Below are positions 39,728 through 51,436 of a DNA stretch of 64,000 bases, one piece after another; the first letter of the stretch is position 1, and each line of letters opens with the position of its first letter. Position numbers and translations under genes: made by a program. The stretch comes from Prostheceraeus crozeri (taxonomy: Eukaryota; Platyhelminthes; Polycladida; Euryleptidae), in contig CAJQUW010008010.1 of the NCBI GenBank assembly GCA_907163375.1, forward strand, positions 98,246 to 162,245, read 5' to 3'. A model generated the notes under the pieces. That model searched no databases and was not told the origin of the DNA. It worked only from the letters and a program-made list of their open reading frames with translations.

Positions 39728-40251
39728 TAGCGAGCCTTCCACTGTGAGAATCATTCCATCATTGAATCACACGAGTGATGGACGCACATTTAAAAATTGC
39801 CGATATTGATCAAGCGCGGTCGTGTTCTGTCTCGTCGTGTCTGAAGCTTAATGTTTGGTTGCTGTTGCCCCGTCATACTGTGTCATTTCCAGTCATTATT
39901 GATATCTCCTGACTCCTCTCACACTCCTCCGTGTCGATATCTGATCATCTGAGCTTATTGGTTACGTCCTCGGCAGCTGTGCTCGAATTTCTGAGTTGCT
40001 ACCTATTGCTTGTCATCGGTCAAACGAGTGGTATTCTTTTCGCTAATTATTGGCTAGTTTGCAGCAGTTTGTGGTGACGTCACTCTAGTTAGTTTGCCCG
40101 CCTGCTACAACGTACAGTGCCGGCGTGACCGCAGTGGTCGCTTGTAAAATCAGCTGATTTTGCGGCGACCTGAAAGCCCCCTCGTCGGATTTCTATGAAA
40201 TTATCGATCGGTTTGTGACGTATTATCACGTGCTATTGCGACTTTGCATTT

Positions 40252-40972
40252 ATGTCATCGCCGGGAATTCCAAATCAGCGTCAGACTCGTTCTGGTTCTG
40301 TCAACAACAATCAATTGAATGAATTTCGACGCTTGGTTAAGGAATCCGAAGATCGCATTCTAAAGGACTATTATGGACTCATTAGATACCATTAAGAATA
40401 AGCTTGAAGTATTAGAGGACAGTGTCTCGAATTTGAAGCTAACCCAAAAGCAACAAGAATCTGAAATAGATCGGATCAAAGAGTTTATCTACGCCGCCGA
40501 AAGCCGTAAACTAAGTGAAATTCGATACCAACTTAGTTCGAACATTATCATTAAGGGTATTGAAGAGTGTCCCATAGATGAGTCTGATGATACAGACGAG
40601 CGAGTGCAGGATATTTTGAATTCCGTTACTGGTGAAAGATACGCTCTTAACTCGCCAGCTTCTCGCCTTGGTAAGAGGAGAGGTAACAAACCAAGACCGG
40701 TTAAAATCAGTGTGGGTAACAAAGCCGAAAGAAACCGGTTGTTGAAAATGGTTCGAGAAAACAAACACCATCCAAAGTTAGGAGGTGTATATTTCGACAG
40801 CGATAAATGTTTTATCGATCGTCAAGAATCTTTCAGACTTAGAGAGAGAGCAAAATCCCTTCGACAGGAAAATCCTAACAAACATGTTTACATATCAAGA
40901 GGCAAACTGTTCTTAGACAATCAAGAGATTGATCAGGAAGATCCTTTGCGACACATTTTTCTTACTGCATGA
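40252..40972 (+). pseudogene. LINE ORF1 (nucleic-acid-binding, coiled coil plus RRM-like region)
   Basis: The main frame from the ATG at 40373 encodes 199 residues: a heptad-rich coiled coil (DTIKNKLEVLEDSVSNLKL), then an RRM-like region with IIIKGIEECP, ASRLGKRRG, RPVKISVG and HVYISRGKLFLD. This is the common ORF1 layout of CR1, L2 and Jockey-like LINEs, which bind the element RNA. A second ATG at 40252 opens an upstream segment (MSSPGIPNQRQTRSG) that runs into the main frame with a one-base difference near 40360, so ORF1 probably started at 40252 and carries one frameshift. Confidence 0.65.
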
Positions 40973-41005
40973 CAACTGCCTTCCCATTGTTCATCACCAA
41001 AGCAC

Positions 41006-43642
41006 ATGTATTACAACGCTTTCCCATCTTTTCTCATGTTGAATGCACGATCAATAGCCACTCCTGGAAAAATGGATGAATTGCGTCTGACTTGTTCCAC
41101 AACGCTTCCTGATGTTCTTGTTGTGACTGAATCGTGGCTCAATGCCAAACATGATCCCATTGCTTTTCAAATCAGCGGATATAACCTCTTTCGTGAAGAC
41201 AGATGCTCTAAAGGTGGAGGAGGAATCGCAGTATGGATCAAATCACATTTGAGCGTTCAGCGACATTGTCCAGTAAATGTTTCCCAAACAAGTGAAACCA
41301 TTTTTCTCAAATTCAAGTACAACTCTGATACATTTCTTCTCTGTGCTACATATATACCACCTGCTCGGAGCAGTGAGGTTGATGAAGCTCTCCAAGATTT
41401 CCTAATACAAGAAATTGACAATGTATTATTATCAATTCCCTCCAGCTGCATAGTTTTCTGTGGGGACTTTAACCGATTTGATGTTAAACCTATAATTACT
41501 GCTCATAATCTAGTGCAAAGGGTGAACGAGTCAACACGTGAGAATGCCATTCTTGATCAATTTTACATCAGCAGCTCTTTATTACAAGACTATCCACCAG
41601 CTGAAGTAGGCCCGCTCCTTTTTCCAATCGTCGCGGTTCTCATTGTCAAGTTCTTCTTAAGCCAATCACCTCGTCCAAACATAATGCTCTTACCAAACAT
41701 CAAGTTTACGACTTCAGAGCTCAACATCTGAGAAAGTTTTTTTCTGGCCTGGATATTTTAAACTTCAAAGACTTGTACAATGAACCAGATATTGATTCGA
41801 AAGTTACCATATTTTATGAAAAATTTCAACAGTGTATGTCATTGATTCCATGCGAGACTGTATACATGTCTTCAAGAGACAAGCCCTGGATGACCCCTTT
41901 GCTAAAATCATTAATTACAATGCGATGGAATGCGTACAGAAGTAGAAATTTTTCAGAATACGAATTACTAAAGGAGAAGTGCGCAAAGAAGATTATTGAA
42001 TCCAAAATAACTTGGAGTGAAAACTTGAAATCTCGAGATAATAATTTTTGGTCAGTTGTGAGGGGAGTTACTGGTAAATCTGATCGGAATCCACTTGACT
42101 CTATTTTGTCTGACTATGAGAACGAAGTCGATGCAGCCAATGTCATTAATGAGAACTTGAGCAGTTATTTTCAAAACTGTGAAAACTTTGAATTTTCGAT
42201 TGAAGACGACGGACAATGGTCTTGTCTTTCGGAGGTTGCTGAAATTCACGAATATCTGAATAAGCTGTCTACATCAAAAGCCACTGGATCTGACAGAATA
42301 TCTAACAAGCTTTACAAGCTTGCAGCTCCGTTCATAGCTGAACCCCTCTGCCATATTATCAACACATCCATACTCGAAAGAAAGTTTCCAACAAAGTTCA
42401 AGGAGTGTCTTGTTTCTCCAGTTCCTAAGACGTCTCCGCCAAACTAGAGCAACTGCGGCCCATAACTCTCTTGAGTGTTCTGAGCAAGCTACTTGAGATG
42501 CAAATACTTAACTCCCTCAAAACAACGATGTTATCATGCTTTCCAGACACACAGTTTGCTTATCGCCCAAGTCTGGAACAACATCTGCTCTGATCTCATT
42601 ACATGATCACGTAACGAGTATGTTGGATAAGCCAGAAGTTTCCTCATGCCTTTTGCTCAGTTACGACTTCAGCAAGGCTTTCGATACGATATCGCACGAG
42701 ATTCTTCTGAAGAAAGTTCGCAATCTAGGTTTGGCATCCGGATTTGTCAAGTGGTTGAGCAGTTACTTACGAGGACGGACTCAGAGAGTTAAAGTAAATT
42801 GTGCTGTCAGTGACTTTCGTGCCGTGACTAGTGGGGTTCCTCAGGGATCCATTTTGGGACCGTTCTTATTTGTGCTATACTGCCACGACCTTCATCCCAT
42901 GCATAGCTCAACTTTCATGCTGCAATATGCTGACGACATAAGTGAAGTTATTACCATCAAAAATTGCTTTTCTTTTGATCTGATGAAGATATGTCAAGAA
43001 GAATACCCCAATATTCGTCAGTGGGCTTCCATAAATGATCTGGTTATAAATCCTTCAAAAATGCGTGCTATTAGATTCCGCAAAAAAGTCGAATTTTCCA
43101 ACGAATGCTTACCACTGACAGATGTTTCCATCGTCACAGAACTTAAACTCTTGGGTGTTACGTGGTCCTCATACTTGTCTTGGCTTGGTCATTTTCGTGT
43201 TCAAGAGAGTCGGTGCTCCCAACGTCTATATTTTCTGCGTTTGTTAAAATCAATCTTGTCCCATGATGAACTGTGGATGGTATATTTCTCGACGATTGAG
43301 AGCGTGCTGCTCTACTGCTCACCTCTGTTTGGCCAATTGAATCACAAGTGTCTAAAAATTGTGAACAAAGTTTTTTGTCGTGCACGTCGCATAATTTGCC
43401 CCCGTTCTTGCACATGCCCTTTTGGGAGTGAAAACCCATTTTTCACAAAGAGTTCAACAGCAATTAGGAAGCTGCTTTTGGCTGCTGGCTCATCTGACCA
43501 CCCCCTTCATTCCATCTCTCAACAGGTGGTTGGAGGCAGAAGCAGAGTGCCTGTACCTTTTTCTTGCACTAACAGACGTCGTAATTGTTTCACTGTTTTT
43601 TCTACGATTATCTGCAATAACCTACAACGTATTGTGAAATGA
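41006..43642 (+). pseudogene. LINE ORF2 (endonuclease and reverse transcriptase), frameshifted
   Basis: It nicks target DNA and copies the RNA in place. The endonuclease part shows LNARS, VVTESWL, FREDRCSKGGGGIAVW, CATYIPPARS and FCGDFNRFD. The reverse transcriptase shows LSYDFSKAFDTISHEILLKK, SGVPQGSILGPFLFVLY and MLQYADDIS. The reading frame changes between the 41006-41731 and 41773-42447 segments and again between 42447 and about 42480, so at least two frameshifts exist. The endonuclease C-terminal SDH block is not readable, which may reflect the first shift. It is not autonomous as it stands. Confidence 0.8.
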
Positions 43643-43814
43643 CTTCAGCCATTTTTCTTTCCTATCTTGTTCCTTAACTCTGGTTACAGAAAACCCAGCA
43701 GCAACTTACCACTGTATCTTTGATTGTATTTTGATTTTCATTTTCCTCAATAAAAGGTATTATTATTATTATTATTATTTTCTCTCTCTCTCTCTATTCT
43801 ATTATCCAACTAAA

Positions 43815-44590
43815 ATGGTAAGTCGCTACTTCCCTCCCTCTCCTCCCTTGAACGTAAACTTAATACAATCTTTTTCATTTTCAGGCATCTACTCCATCTG
43901 CTGCACTAGTAGGACAAAATGGCGGTCAAACGTTACAAGGTTCGCTACGATCAAATCATCTACAACTGAGGCCAGTGGAAGAAACAACCAAGGTACATAA
44001 TCCTACACCGCTACAGCGTAAATTTAAACAAGTCTTGCGTTATGACGATCACGGCGTCGTACTCCAAACGGGAATGCTCCCTTCCACGGATGTCAAGATA
44101 ATGCACAATCAGTATGGGGACTACATACTGATCCCCGTGAGTCCGTACATTCGCCGCCAACTTGATATTATTGAGGAGTACGTGACATTAAATATGGACA
44201 TTCCTATTACTCTTGCTCAAGAGTGGAAGGCGAGAGATGACAAGGATACTCCCTTTAGAAAGATTTGGGATGGTAATCACATTTGCCTACCGGTATCACA
44301 TTGGTGTACTTACTATAAGAAGGAGGGAGATCATTCAATGCCCATCAGATGGTACTCAGCTCGGAGAAGGTACTTGGGATATCCTTTTCAAAGTGAATGG
44401 GCTATATTATGGTCGACACAAGGATAATAAAATAGCCTCTCTCTCCATGCATATGGAATCCATCCTATATATTACAAAACCACCCAATGTGGACGACATA
44501 ATTGATCAAATCCTTAACAGCAGTGGTACGAAGCGCAAGTCGGAGAAGAATGCTGCCTCAAAACGCAAATCAAAGAAGGAGAATTATTAG
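43815..44590 (+). pseudogene. Polinton 2 copy of the 22780 gene (looks broken)
   Basis: This is the counterpart of 22006-22780, with the same ATG-gtaagt start and acceptor and the same basic tail. It looks broken, about one or two breaks. It has lost its promoter's proximity because of the LINE. Confidence 0.7.
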
Positions 44591-44750
44591 TCCTTTCCTA
44601 ACTCTACCCTATGATAATTCGCTTATGTGCTTTGAGTGTCGTAGACGTGGTCTTATTAGATACATTTTACTTCTTCGTTGCCATCATATCATTTGTGTAT
44701 TTTGTCGTGAAAAGCATCGATGTAATTCTTCATTTTGTAATATGTTATAG
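44502..44750 (+). CDS. Polinton 2 small RING-type protein
   Basis: This is the counterpart of 21846-22094 with the same CFEC...CHHIICVFC...CNSSFC pattern. The likely start is the ATG directly before CFEC, near 44625. The frame looks whole. Confidence 0.5.
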   Translation: MIKSLTAVVRSASRRRMLPQNANQRRRIISPFLTLPYDNSLMCFECRRRGLIRYILLLRCHHIICVFCREKHRCNSSFCNML

Positions 44751-44802
44751 AACGTTTCTTTAGATGTGTAAATTTCCGTTTTAGGCTTCTAGCATCATTT
44801 TT

Positions 44803-45333
44803 ATGGATTGTGAGGGTGAACCTGTACAGGAGCTCAGTGCTATTGCTATGAACAATTGGACATATCAGATTGTTAGTGTCTATCATCAACATGCCAACTG
44901 CGATCCCAATGTTGATCAATGGGCGAGAAAACACATTCGTGGACTTAATCTGAAATATTTGCAAGACTATGGCTTTTCTTGTGACAGTGCTCTTCTTATT
45001 GACTTTAAACGATGGTTAGCTGCTTTCAATGTTATACGCATCTTTTGTAATAATCCTGGTAAGGAGAGGAAAGTATTTCCCAATCTAATCATTGATGATA
45101 TTTTGCTCCCACCTTGGGATAGTAGAGTGAATCAACATTATCATGAAGTCACGAAACGTTTTAAGGATTTGTCTGTTCCTATTTTGTCTGTTCGTTGTAG
45201 TAGCTACGTTCATAACCAATGCTTCTTTCCTCCTTACCTCAACACTGCCAAAGTCCTGTATGGTTATCATTGCTCGCTGTATGATAGTTACCAGCTGTAT
45301 CTATTTTATCTCTTTCAAACCATTGATTTATAA
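44803..45333 (+). CDS. Polinton 2 DEDD exonuclease-like protein
   Basis: This is the counterpart of 21263-21793 with the same DCEG opening, differing at about six residues. The frame looks whole. It is again preceded by an in-frame hydrophobic segment and a splice-acceptor-like site. Confidence 0.5.
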   Translation: MDCEGEPVQELSAIAMNNWTYQIVSVYHQHANCDPNVDQWARKHIRGLNLKYLQDYGFSCDSALLIDFKRWLAAFNVIRIFCNNPGKERKVFPNLIIDDILLPPWDSRVNQHYHEVTKRFKDLSVPILSVRCSSYVHNQCFFPPYLNTAKVLYGYHCSLYDSYQLYLFYLFQTIDL

Positions 45334-45417
45334 TGCATGCTTGTTACTATTATTCAATAAATGTTACTATGAGAAGAGTTGTTTTCATGCAATGGATGAG
45401 TTAGATAAAGGGCGATC

Positions 45418-45827
45418 ATGTCTTTCTCAAACGACTGCGGAACATTACATTTTCATAGGCAAAGTTTAAAAGGAGCTGTTCAAGATTATGTGATAAATTT
45501 TCATAAAGATGAGACCGACATCGAAGCAGTGGTCGATGATGCTAGCACTCTATTTCTAGAGTTAATGAATACATTCTCTGATAGCATTGTCATGGCGCGA
45601 TTAGTTGCGAAATTAAGTTTAGTCATTTTGGAAAGGAAGAGGTAGAAAGTCGCTCTTTCCATTTTGCTTCTTATTCAATGGAAGTGGTAGATCACCCCGA
45701 AGAATTTTTTAAAAGACATATGATAAAAATTGCTGAACGTCTTAACGCATTTAACCATCATGGTAGCAGTCTAGTGATTGAAGCGATTTCAGATATTCAC
45801 ATTCAACTTTCCATAAAGAAAAATTGA
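45418..45827 (+). pseudogene. Polinton 2 copy of the 20768 gene (looks broken)
   Basis: This is the counterpart of 20768-21178. It looks broken, about one break. Confidence 0.65.
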
Positions 45828-45829
45828 AA

Positions 45830-46153
45830 ATGCAGTGGTACTTGATTGTAGCACAACTGGTTTTCGAGCTATGTCTGCTCACTCTCGAAGTATATTCCTT
45901 CTGTACATGCGTCTATTATTTAGAAAAGGCTAGCAAATTCATATCTTCAAAAAGACTTGCTATAGACATCAGTAACGGTGAAACTATGTGTTGTGATGTA
46001 TGTAAGCGAAAGGATGGAAATGAAAAGCGCATCTTCAAGAGATGTAAGCATGCTTTTTGTCAACGCTGTTTCATACGTAATTGCATTCAACTTTGCAAAT
46101 GTAACCACTGTGATATTGCTCATTTCGAGTGTCACTTATGCCGCAATAGTTAG
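45830..46153 (+). CDS. Polinton 2 membrane-anchored RING-type protein
   Basis: This is the counterpart of 20442-20765 with the same membrane segment and RING ligands. I count one amino acid difference (SHCD to NHCD). The frame looks whole. Confidence 0.68.
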   Translation: MQWYLIVAQLVFELCLLTLEVYSFCTCVYYLEKASKFISSKRLAIDISNGETMCCDVCKRKDGNEKRIFKRCKHAFCQRCFIRNCIQLCKCNHCDIAHFECHLCRNS

Positions 46154-46204
46154 TACCTATGCAAATGTGGTAAAGATAGGTTTTAGCAAAGACTAACACG
46201 GAAA

Positions 46205-46570
46205 ATGGCGAAACGTAAAATGACGAAACGTAAAAGTCAAAAGTCTTCAAAGTTTTCTTCAGCCATTCAAGCTTTCCGACGAATGAAAGAAAATCAGCGA
46301 TACAATGCTATACGACATGCTAACGATAAATTCATTCGTGAAATTATTTCTCATGTGAGGAAGTTGAGGACGAAGAAATTAGCACCAAAACAACGAAAGT
46401 TACTTAAGCGATATGCTACAAAATTGCGTTTCATCTCCAATCCTAAAGTCACCCTTCAAAGAAAGAGGAAAACTCTAACACAAAAGGGTGGTTTCCTTTC
46501 AGCAATACTTCCGATGTTAGCTCCTGTCGTGGGTAACCTATTGGGTAATATCTTTGGCTCTAGACGTTAA
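46205..46570 (+). CDS. Polinton 2 small basic protein with KGGFL segment (121 residues)
   Basis: This is the counterpart of 20049-20390 with a few extra basic residues near the N-terminus (MAKRKMTKRKSQ), caused by a short tandem repeat of acgtaaaatgacgaa type. The frame looks whole. Confidence 0.65.
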   Translation: MAKRKMTKRKSQKSSKFSSAIQAFRRMKENQRYNAIRHANDKFIREIISHVRKLRTKKLAPKQRKLLKRYATKLRFISNPKVTLQRKRKTLTQKGGFLSAILPMLAPVVGNLLGNIFGSRR

Positions 46571-46601
46571 TTATGCGAATGTTGAATCTCAAAGTATTAA
46601 A

Positions 46602-47219
46602 ATGGATTTCAGACTTCAATGCGATAAAGTTCTGACTGTATCAGGTCCATTTCATGCAGGTAAAACTGTTTTCACGCTGAATTTATTGGATAAAAGAAGG
46701 GAGTTGTTTAAGGAACCTATCAATCGAGTGATTTGGTGTTATGGTATTTATCAACCGTCGCTGTTTCAGGAATTGCAAAGTCGCAACTTTATTCGACATG
46801 AAGGAATTATTGCAGTGGATAAACTTCAGTCTAATGATGTTGTTGTATTGGATGATTTATTAAAAGAAAGTAAGAATTCAAAAGATGTTACAGATATGTT
46901 CACTCGCGCAGCACATCATAAAAGGTGTTTTATCATCTATATCACACAAAATTTGTTTCCTGATGGAAAAGAAGCTCGTACACGAAACCTGAATACACAC
47001 TATTATGCTATTTTCAAGAATCCGCGAGATAAAAGTCAATTTGAAATTTTAGCGCGACAAGTTGCACCCAGAGGATCAAAAGCCTTAATTGAAATTTTTC
47101 AAGCAGCTACTGAAAAACCATACGGTTACTTATTCATTGACTTTACGCAAGAGTGTCCGGAAGAATTTAGATTTCGAAGTGATATTTTGAAAACTCACAT
47201 GATTATCTACAAACTATGA
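46602..47219 (+). CDS. Polinton 2 packaging ATPase
   Basis: This is the counterpart of 19400-20017. Walker B VVVLDDLL and the ITQNLF segment are identical. The P-loop differs at two positions but keeps GKT. The frame looks whole and overlaps the next gene by four bases as in Polinton 1. Confidence 0.85.
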   Translation: MDFRLQCDKVLTVSGPFHAGKTVFTLNLLDKRRELFKEPINRVIWCYGIYQPSLFQELQSRNFIRHEGIIAVDKLQSNDVVVLDDLLKESKNSKDVTDMFTRAAHHKRCFIIYITQNLFPDGKEARTRNLNTHYYAIFKNPRDKSQFEILARQVAPRGSKALIEIFQAATEKPYGYLFIDFTQECPEEFRFRSDILKTHMIIYKL

Positions 47220-47908
47220 GTTCTTATTCTCGCATGATTGTTATTCCTCAGGATGAATATGTACAATTGACTGCCATGCAGCAAGTAAAGCAACCTCTTG
47301 CAAATCAAATGTATAGGAAAGAAATAGATTATCAGCAAAATGTTCACATCAAAGATCCACATCGTGCTGTATTATTACAATCGGAAACTGTTGAGCAATT
47401 GAAAAACTTGAAGAATAAGATGCGTGACTCTGTATCGACTGCTACACCTTTAGCATCTCGCGCACATGCCATATCTCTTTTCAACAGTATTGAACCCCAT
47501 CTCAATGTAAATGATAGAGGAGAAATCATTACAGATGAAAATAAAGTGATTGATGCTTCACGTTATGAAGACTTGATTCAGTATGCGACACGTAGAAAGC
47601 GCCGTCAGGGCTATGTTCCACCTGGTTGGACATACTTTCTTAAACTATTGAAAAAGCATAATGTGCCAAAATTTGCTTTGAATAATGAGACATTGAAAGA
47701 ACTTGATTCAACAGTGGCTACTGCTCCAATGCTTCAGACGATGAAAATGCCACCAAATTGGTTTAAGACGTCACCTGCTACATCCCCTCCCACACTCACT
47801 AAGCAAACAAGAGGAAGAACTCGACGTAGATCTACATCACCACTAAAACTAGTAAAAGGAAAACGTAAAACAGCTCCTCCCAGGAAATACATGTTCTCAG
47901 ACTATTAA
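47216..47908 (+). CDS. Polinton 2 copy of the 230-residue unknown protein
   Basis: This is the counterpart of 18711-19403 with about five residue differences. The frame looks whole. Confidence 0.65.
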   Translation: MSSYSRMIVIPQDEYVQLTAMQQVKQPLANQMYRKEIDYQQNVHIKDPHRAVLLQSETVEQLKNLKNKMRDSVSTATPLASRAHAISLFNSIEPHLNVNDRGEIITDENKVIDASRYEDLIQYATRRKRRQGYVPPGWTYFLKLLKKHNVPKFALNNETLKELDSTVATAPMLQTMKMPPNWFKTSPATSPPTLTKQTRGRTRRRSTSPLKLVKGKRKTAPPRKYMFSDY

Positions 47909-47909
47909 T

Positions 47910-48125
47910 ATGAAGCAGATGTGTTGCTTGCCATGTAATGAGCCGCCAGAGGTGAATGTCGTTGTCACTTGCACTTGCTGCGCCAGCTCTCACAATGAAA
48001 CCCCTAAGCAATGTGAACACGATCGCAAAACCGCTAAAGCTAAATGCTGCAGTTGTTGTAAATGTAGAAAGGCAAGAAAACAAAAAGATGAGAAGGAGGA
48101 AAAAGAGTCAGTCGTCATCGACTGA
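47910..48125 (+). CDS. Polinton 2 cysteine-rich small ORF
   Basis: This is the counterpart of 18494-18709 with one residue difference, still starting one base after the upstream stop and overlapping the integrase frame. All Cys are kept. Confidence 0.48.
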   Translation: MKQMCCLPCNEPPEVNVVVTCTCCASSHNETPKQCEHDRKTAKAKCCSCCKCRKARKQKDEKEEKESVVID

Positions 48126-49166
48126 ACGTTTGAAGTCAATCTATTATGATGTAAAACATCCGGCAGGATTTGCATCTATCAAGAAATTATCAAAAGCGAG
48201 TGGTCTTCCACAATCACAAGTGAAACGATGGTTAAAGGGTCAGGCTACCTATACACTCCACAAACAAGCGAAAAAGAAGTACCGCACCCGCCATTATATT
48301 GTTCATGACATCGATGAACAGTGGCAAGCAGATTTGTGTGATGTTGCCTCCATTTCAAAACATAACTCGGGCAATAATTTTATTTTAACCGTCATTGATA
48401 TTTTCTCGCGTTATGCGTGGGCTCAACCTTTAAAAACTAAAGAAGGGAAAGGAGTAGCAAAAGCATTCCAAACAATTTTTCGAGAAGGTCGCATTCCAAA
48501 AAGAATTCAGAGTGATCAAGGAAAAGAGTTTGAAAATCAGCATGTGACAAGATTATTTGAGAGGCATGACATTGAGTTGTTTAGTGTAAAGAGTGCTTAT
48601 AAAGCTGCACTCGTTGAACGTTTTAATCGCACATTAAAAAATCGCTTGTGGCGACATTTTACTGCCAACTTGACACAAAATTGGACAAAGGTTTACAAGA
48701 TACACTCCATGCCTACAATCACTCTATCCATCGTTCTATTGGACTCAGACCAGTAGATGTAAATGCTGACAATGTAGATAAAGTGCGCGAATCATTCCAA
48801 CGTAAACGCACTCATGTGAAAAGTGATGTGAAAATTGGTGATAAAGTTCGTATCTCAAAAGTGAAAAGTGTTTTTGCTAAAGGGTATTGGACAGAGCAGG
48901 TATTTACAGTATCAAGGATTAATCAAAAAGACTCTCCGACCACCTACAAGTTGAAAGATTACGATAATGAAGAAATTGAGGGTAGCTTTTACCGCGATGA
49001 GATTGAGGTAGTCACTGAAAGTGAAACATATTTGGTAGAGAAAATCATTCGATGTAAAAAACGGCAAGGTGAAGAATGGTGTCTTGTTAAATGGACTGGT
49101 TATCCTTCAAGTATGAACTCTTGGATGCGTCGTGCCGACATCTTTCATCTAAGTGATCGACAGTGA
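47956..49166 (+). pseudogene. int: Polinton 2 integrase with chromodomain (looks broken)
   Basis: This is the counterpart of 17443-18663. The catalytic core blocks and the C-terminal chromodomain are recognisable. It looks broken, about one or two breaks. Confidence 0.85.
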
Positions 49167-49207
49167 TTCATGCAAAGTTGTAACTAACAATGTTTAGGGT
49201 TTGAGCT

Positions 49208-49662
49208 ATGAATCCAACTGCCTCATTTTATTCACGACCCTCCTATGTAAGTGGTGGAGGACAAATTTACATCGGCGCTCGCCGCCAACGTGGAGGTAGC
49301 ATACTTGGTGCACTGAAATCTGTTGTAGCACCTCTCATATCCAATGTCGGTAGATCTTTAAAACGAATGTTTTAAGTAATGCCGTTGGCTTTGCTGGTGA
49401 TGTTGCTAGTGATCTTTCCAGAGGTAGAAGTTTTAAGAGCAGTTTGTTGAATCGTGGGAAGGAACGCGGTTTAAAAACATTGAAGCAGACCTTTGCTGGT
49501 GTTACTCAAGGAAAGAAATCACCTAAACGAATGAATAAAGGAAGGAGGAAACATCGCGGAGCTGGTAAGGTGCGATCTTCAGTCAAAAGGCATTCACGCA
49601 AACGTCGCAGAGGCTCTAATCATTCATCAGGCGCTAAACGACGACGCTGCTATAACTTCTAA
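49208..49662 (+). pseudogene. Polinton 2 basic core-like protein (looks broken)
   Basis: This is the counterpart of 16946-17401, recognisable at both its Gly-rich N-terminal and its basic C-terminal parts. It looks broken, about one break. Confidence 0.65.
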
Positions 49663-49664
49663 TC

Positions 49665-50942
49665 ATGGAGTGTAAAACTTCCGGTTTTTGTTTGTTTGAT
49701 CAACAAGCCATACAGACAGATATTCTTAGTTCAAGTATTGTAGATTATCATCCTCGAACAGCTGAGAATGCTGGCCCCATTGAATTTGTTATTCCTGGTG
49801 GTAGTGATGACTACATAGATTTGAGTTATGCGATGGTTGATTTGAGGTTTAGAATTCAGCAAGCAGATGGAACTGCTATTGACGATACACATAAAGTTGG
49901 ACTGAACAATTTACCATTGACTACATTACTTCGTGATGTTTCTCTAACGATTGGAGAGCAGCAGGTGGAAGGTGGTCAAAGCGATTATCCCTATAAATCA
50001 TATTTCAATCATGTATCACAGTTTCATCCAGCAGCACAAAAAAGTCATATGGAAGCCATGGGATGGTACAGAGATGAAGCAGGAAAATTTGATGTTGAAA
50101 CAAACAGTGGCTTTGTAAAGCGATCTGCTATGATTAAAAATAGTAGAGTATGTCAGCTATATGGTCCGCTGAATTTAGACTTCTTTAGACAGTCAAAGTT
50201 TTTACTCTGTAATACCAGCATGCGACTCAAGCTGACATTGAATAAGCCTGAATTTGCGCTGAATGCATTTGCGAAAGTTGACAATTTTAGAATTCATGTG
50301 GAAGATATTGCACTTTACATTCGTCGAGTAGTACCGAATCCAAGTGTCATTAGAGGACATGCTGAAGGCCTTAACCGCCAAAATGCCATTTACTCCGTTC
50401 AGCATACAAAGCTTCTCACCTTTACAATTCCGAAAGATCAAAAGAGTTTCATGAAAGATGGCCTCTTTCCATCGGAAGCACCGAAGCTCCTCATGGTGGC
50501 AATGGTTGAAAATGATGCATTTAATGGTAATATAAAGAAGAATCCTTTCAATTTTAAACACAATCAGTTAAGTGAAATTGCTTTACGTGTAAATGGTGTG
50601 AGTCATCCTGGTCCACCCTACAAACCAGATTTTGCTGCGGATCAATTTATGCGCAGTTATGTTGATTTTATGGATGTCTTTGGCTTTTACAATACGGATG
50701 ACACCAACGGACTGACTATGAAAGAGTTTAAGAGTGGATATACTATTTATGCATTTGATTTGACTGCTGACAGCGATATTAGTGCACCCTATCGTCAAGC
50801 GAACGTGCCTCATAATATTCGTTTGGATTTGACGTTCAAAAGAACACTACCTGAGACGATCAATGTATTAATTAATGCAGTCTTCGATTCAAATATTGAA
50901 ATTACAAAGTATCGTGACGTGATTCTTCAGTATAATCGTTAA
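49665..50942 (+). CDS. Polinton 2 major capsid protein (425 residues)
   Basis: This is the counterpart of 15666-16943 with the same length and about five residue differences. The frame looks whole. It is followed at once by the protease gene, whose ATG overlaps the capsid stop. Confidence 0.9.
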   Translation: MECKTSGFCLFDQQAIQTDILSSSIVDYHPRTAENAGPIEFVIPGGSDDYIDLSYAMVDLRFRIQQADGTAIDDTHKVGLNNLPLTTLLRDVSLTIGEQQVEGGQSDYPYKSYFNHVSQFHPAAQKSHMEAMGWYRDEAGKFDVETNSGFVKRSAMIKNSRVCQLYGPLNLDFFRQSKFLLCNTSMRLKLTLNKPEFALNAFAKVDNFRIHVEDIALYIRRVVPNPSVIRGHAEGLNRQNAIYSVQHTKLLTFTIPKDQKSFMKDGLFPSEAPKLLMVAMVENDAFNGNIKKNPFNFKHNQLSEIALRVNGVSHPGPPYKPDFAADQFMRSYVDFMDVFGFYNTDDTNGLTMKEFKSGYTIYAFDLTADSDISAPYRQANVPHNIRLDLTFKRTLPETINVLINAVFDSNIEITKYRDVILQYNR

Positions 50943-51351
50943 TGAGTTGGTTGACTGCTGACGATATTAAGACTAAAGTGCAGCGTAATGCAGACGAAGC
51001 GACGTTGAAAGCTTTCGATAATGTCTATTCACTCGATACCTTACCACCTGCAGTAAATCACTATCCCATCTTTATTGTGCTAAACACTCATTCGCAGAAT
51101 TTAGGCGGTGAGCATTGGAAAGCGATCTTTATTGGAGAAGACCGACGTGTGAACTATTTGACTCTCTTGCTCAACCTCCAAATATACCAACACAGCAGTG
51201 GTTGAGAAAACATACGCGTCAATATCAGCGAAATGAACGCATACTACAACATCCACTTTCATCAACGTGTGGTGCTTTTGTACTGTACTTCATCTTAAAA
51301 CGTTTACATGTATCTCGATTTTGTATCTGTTATTCAAAACTTTTCATGTAA
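50942..51351 (+). pseudogene. Polinton 2 adenain-like protease (looks broken)
   Basis: The start (MSWLTADDIK), the His block GGEHWKAIF and the Cys block STCGAFVLYF of the adenain family are all visible in this copy. It looks broken, about one break. An AATAAA-like signal follows near 51400. Confidence 0.8.
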
Positions 51352-51436
51352 TCCATCCTCTAATGAAAAAATGATTTGTAAGTTCTATCATGATTTGAAA
51401 TAAAAACATCATGTTGGAAAAAAGTGTTTTTTATTT

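Larger units (their letters stand above)
39793..43780 (+). mobile_element. CR1/Jockey-like LINE inserted in Polinton 2
   Basis: It has about 460 bp of 5' sequence, then an ORF1, an ORF2 with apurinic-type endonuclease and reverse transcriptase, an AATAAA at 43749-43754 and a (tat)n tail. Comparison with the uninterrupted site in Polinton 1 (ggacgcacatttcctctctc in reverse complement near 22824) fixes the junctions near 39792 and 43781. Any target duplication is hidden by the tat and tct repeats at the 3' junction. The 5' end seems nearly complete. It is younger than Polinton 2. Confidence 0.85.
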
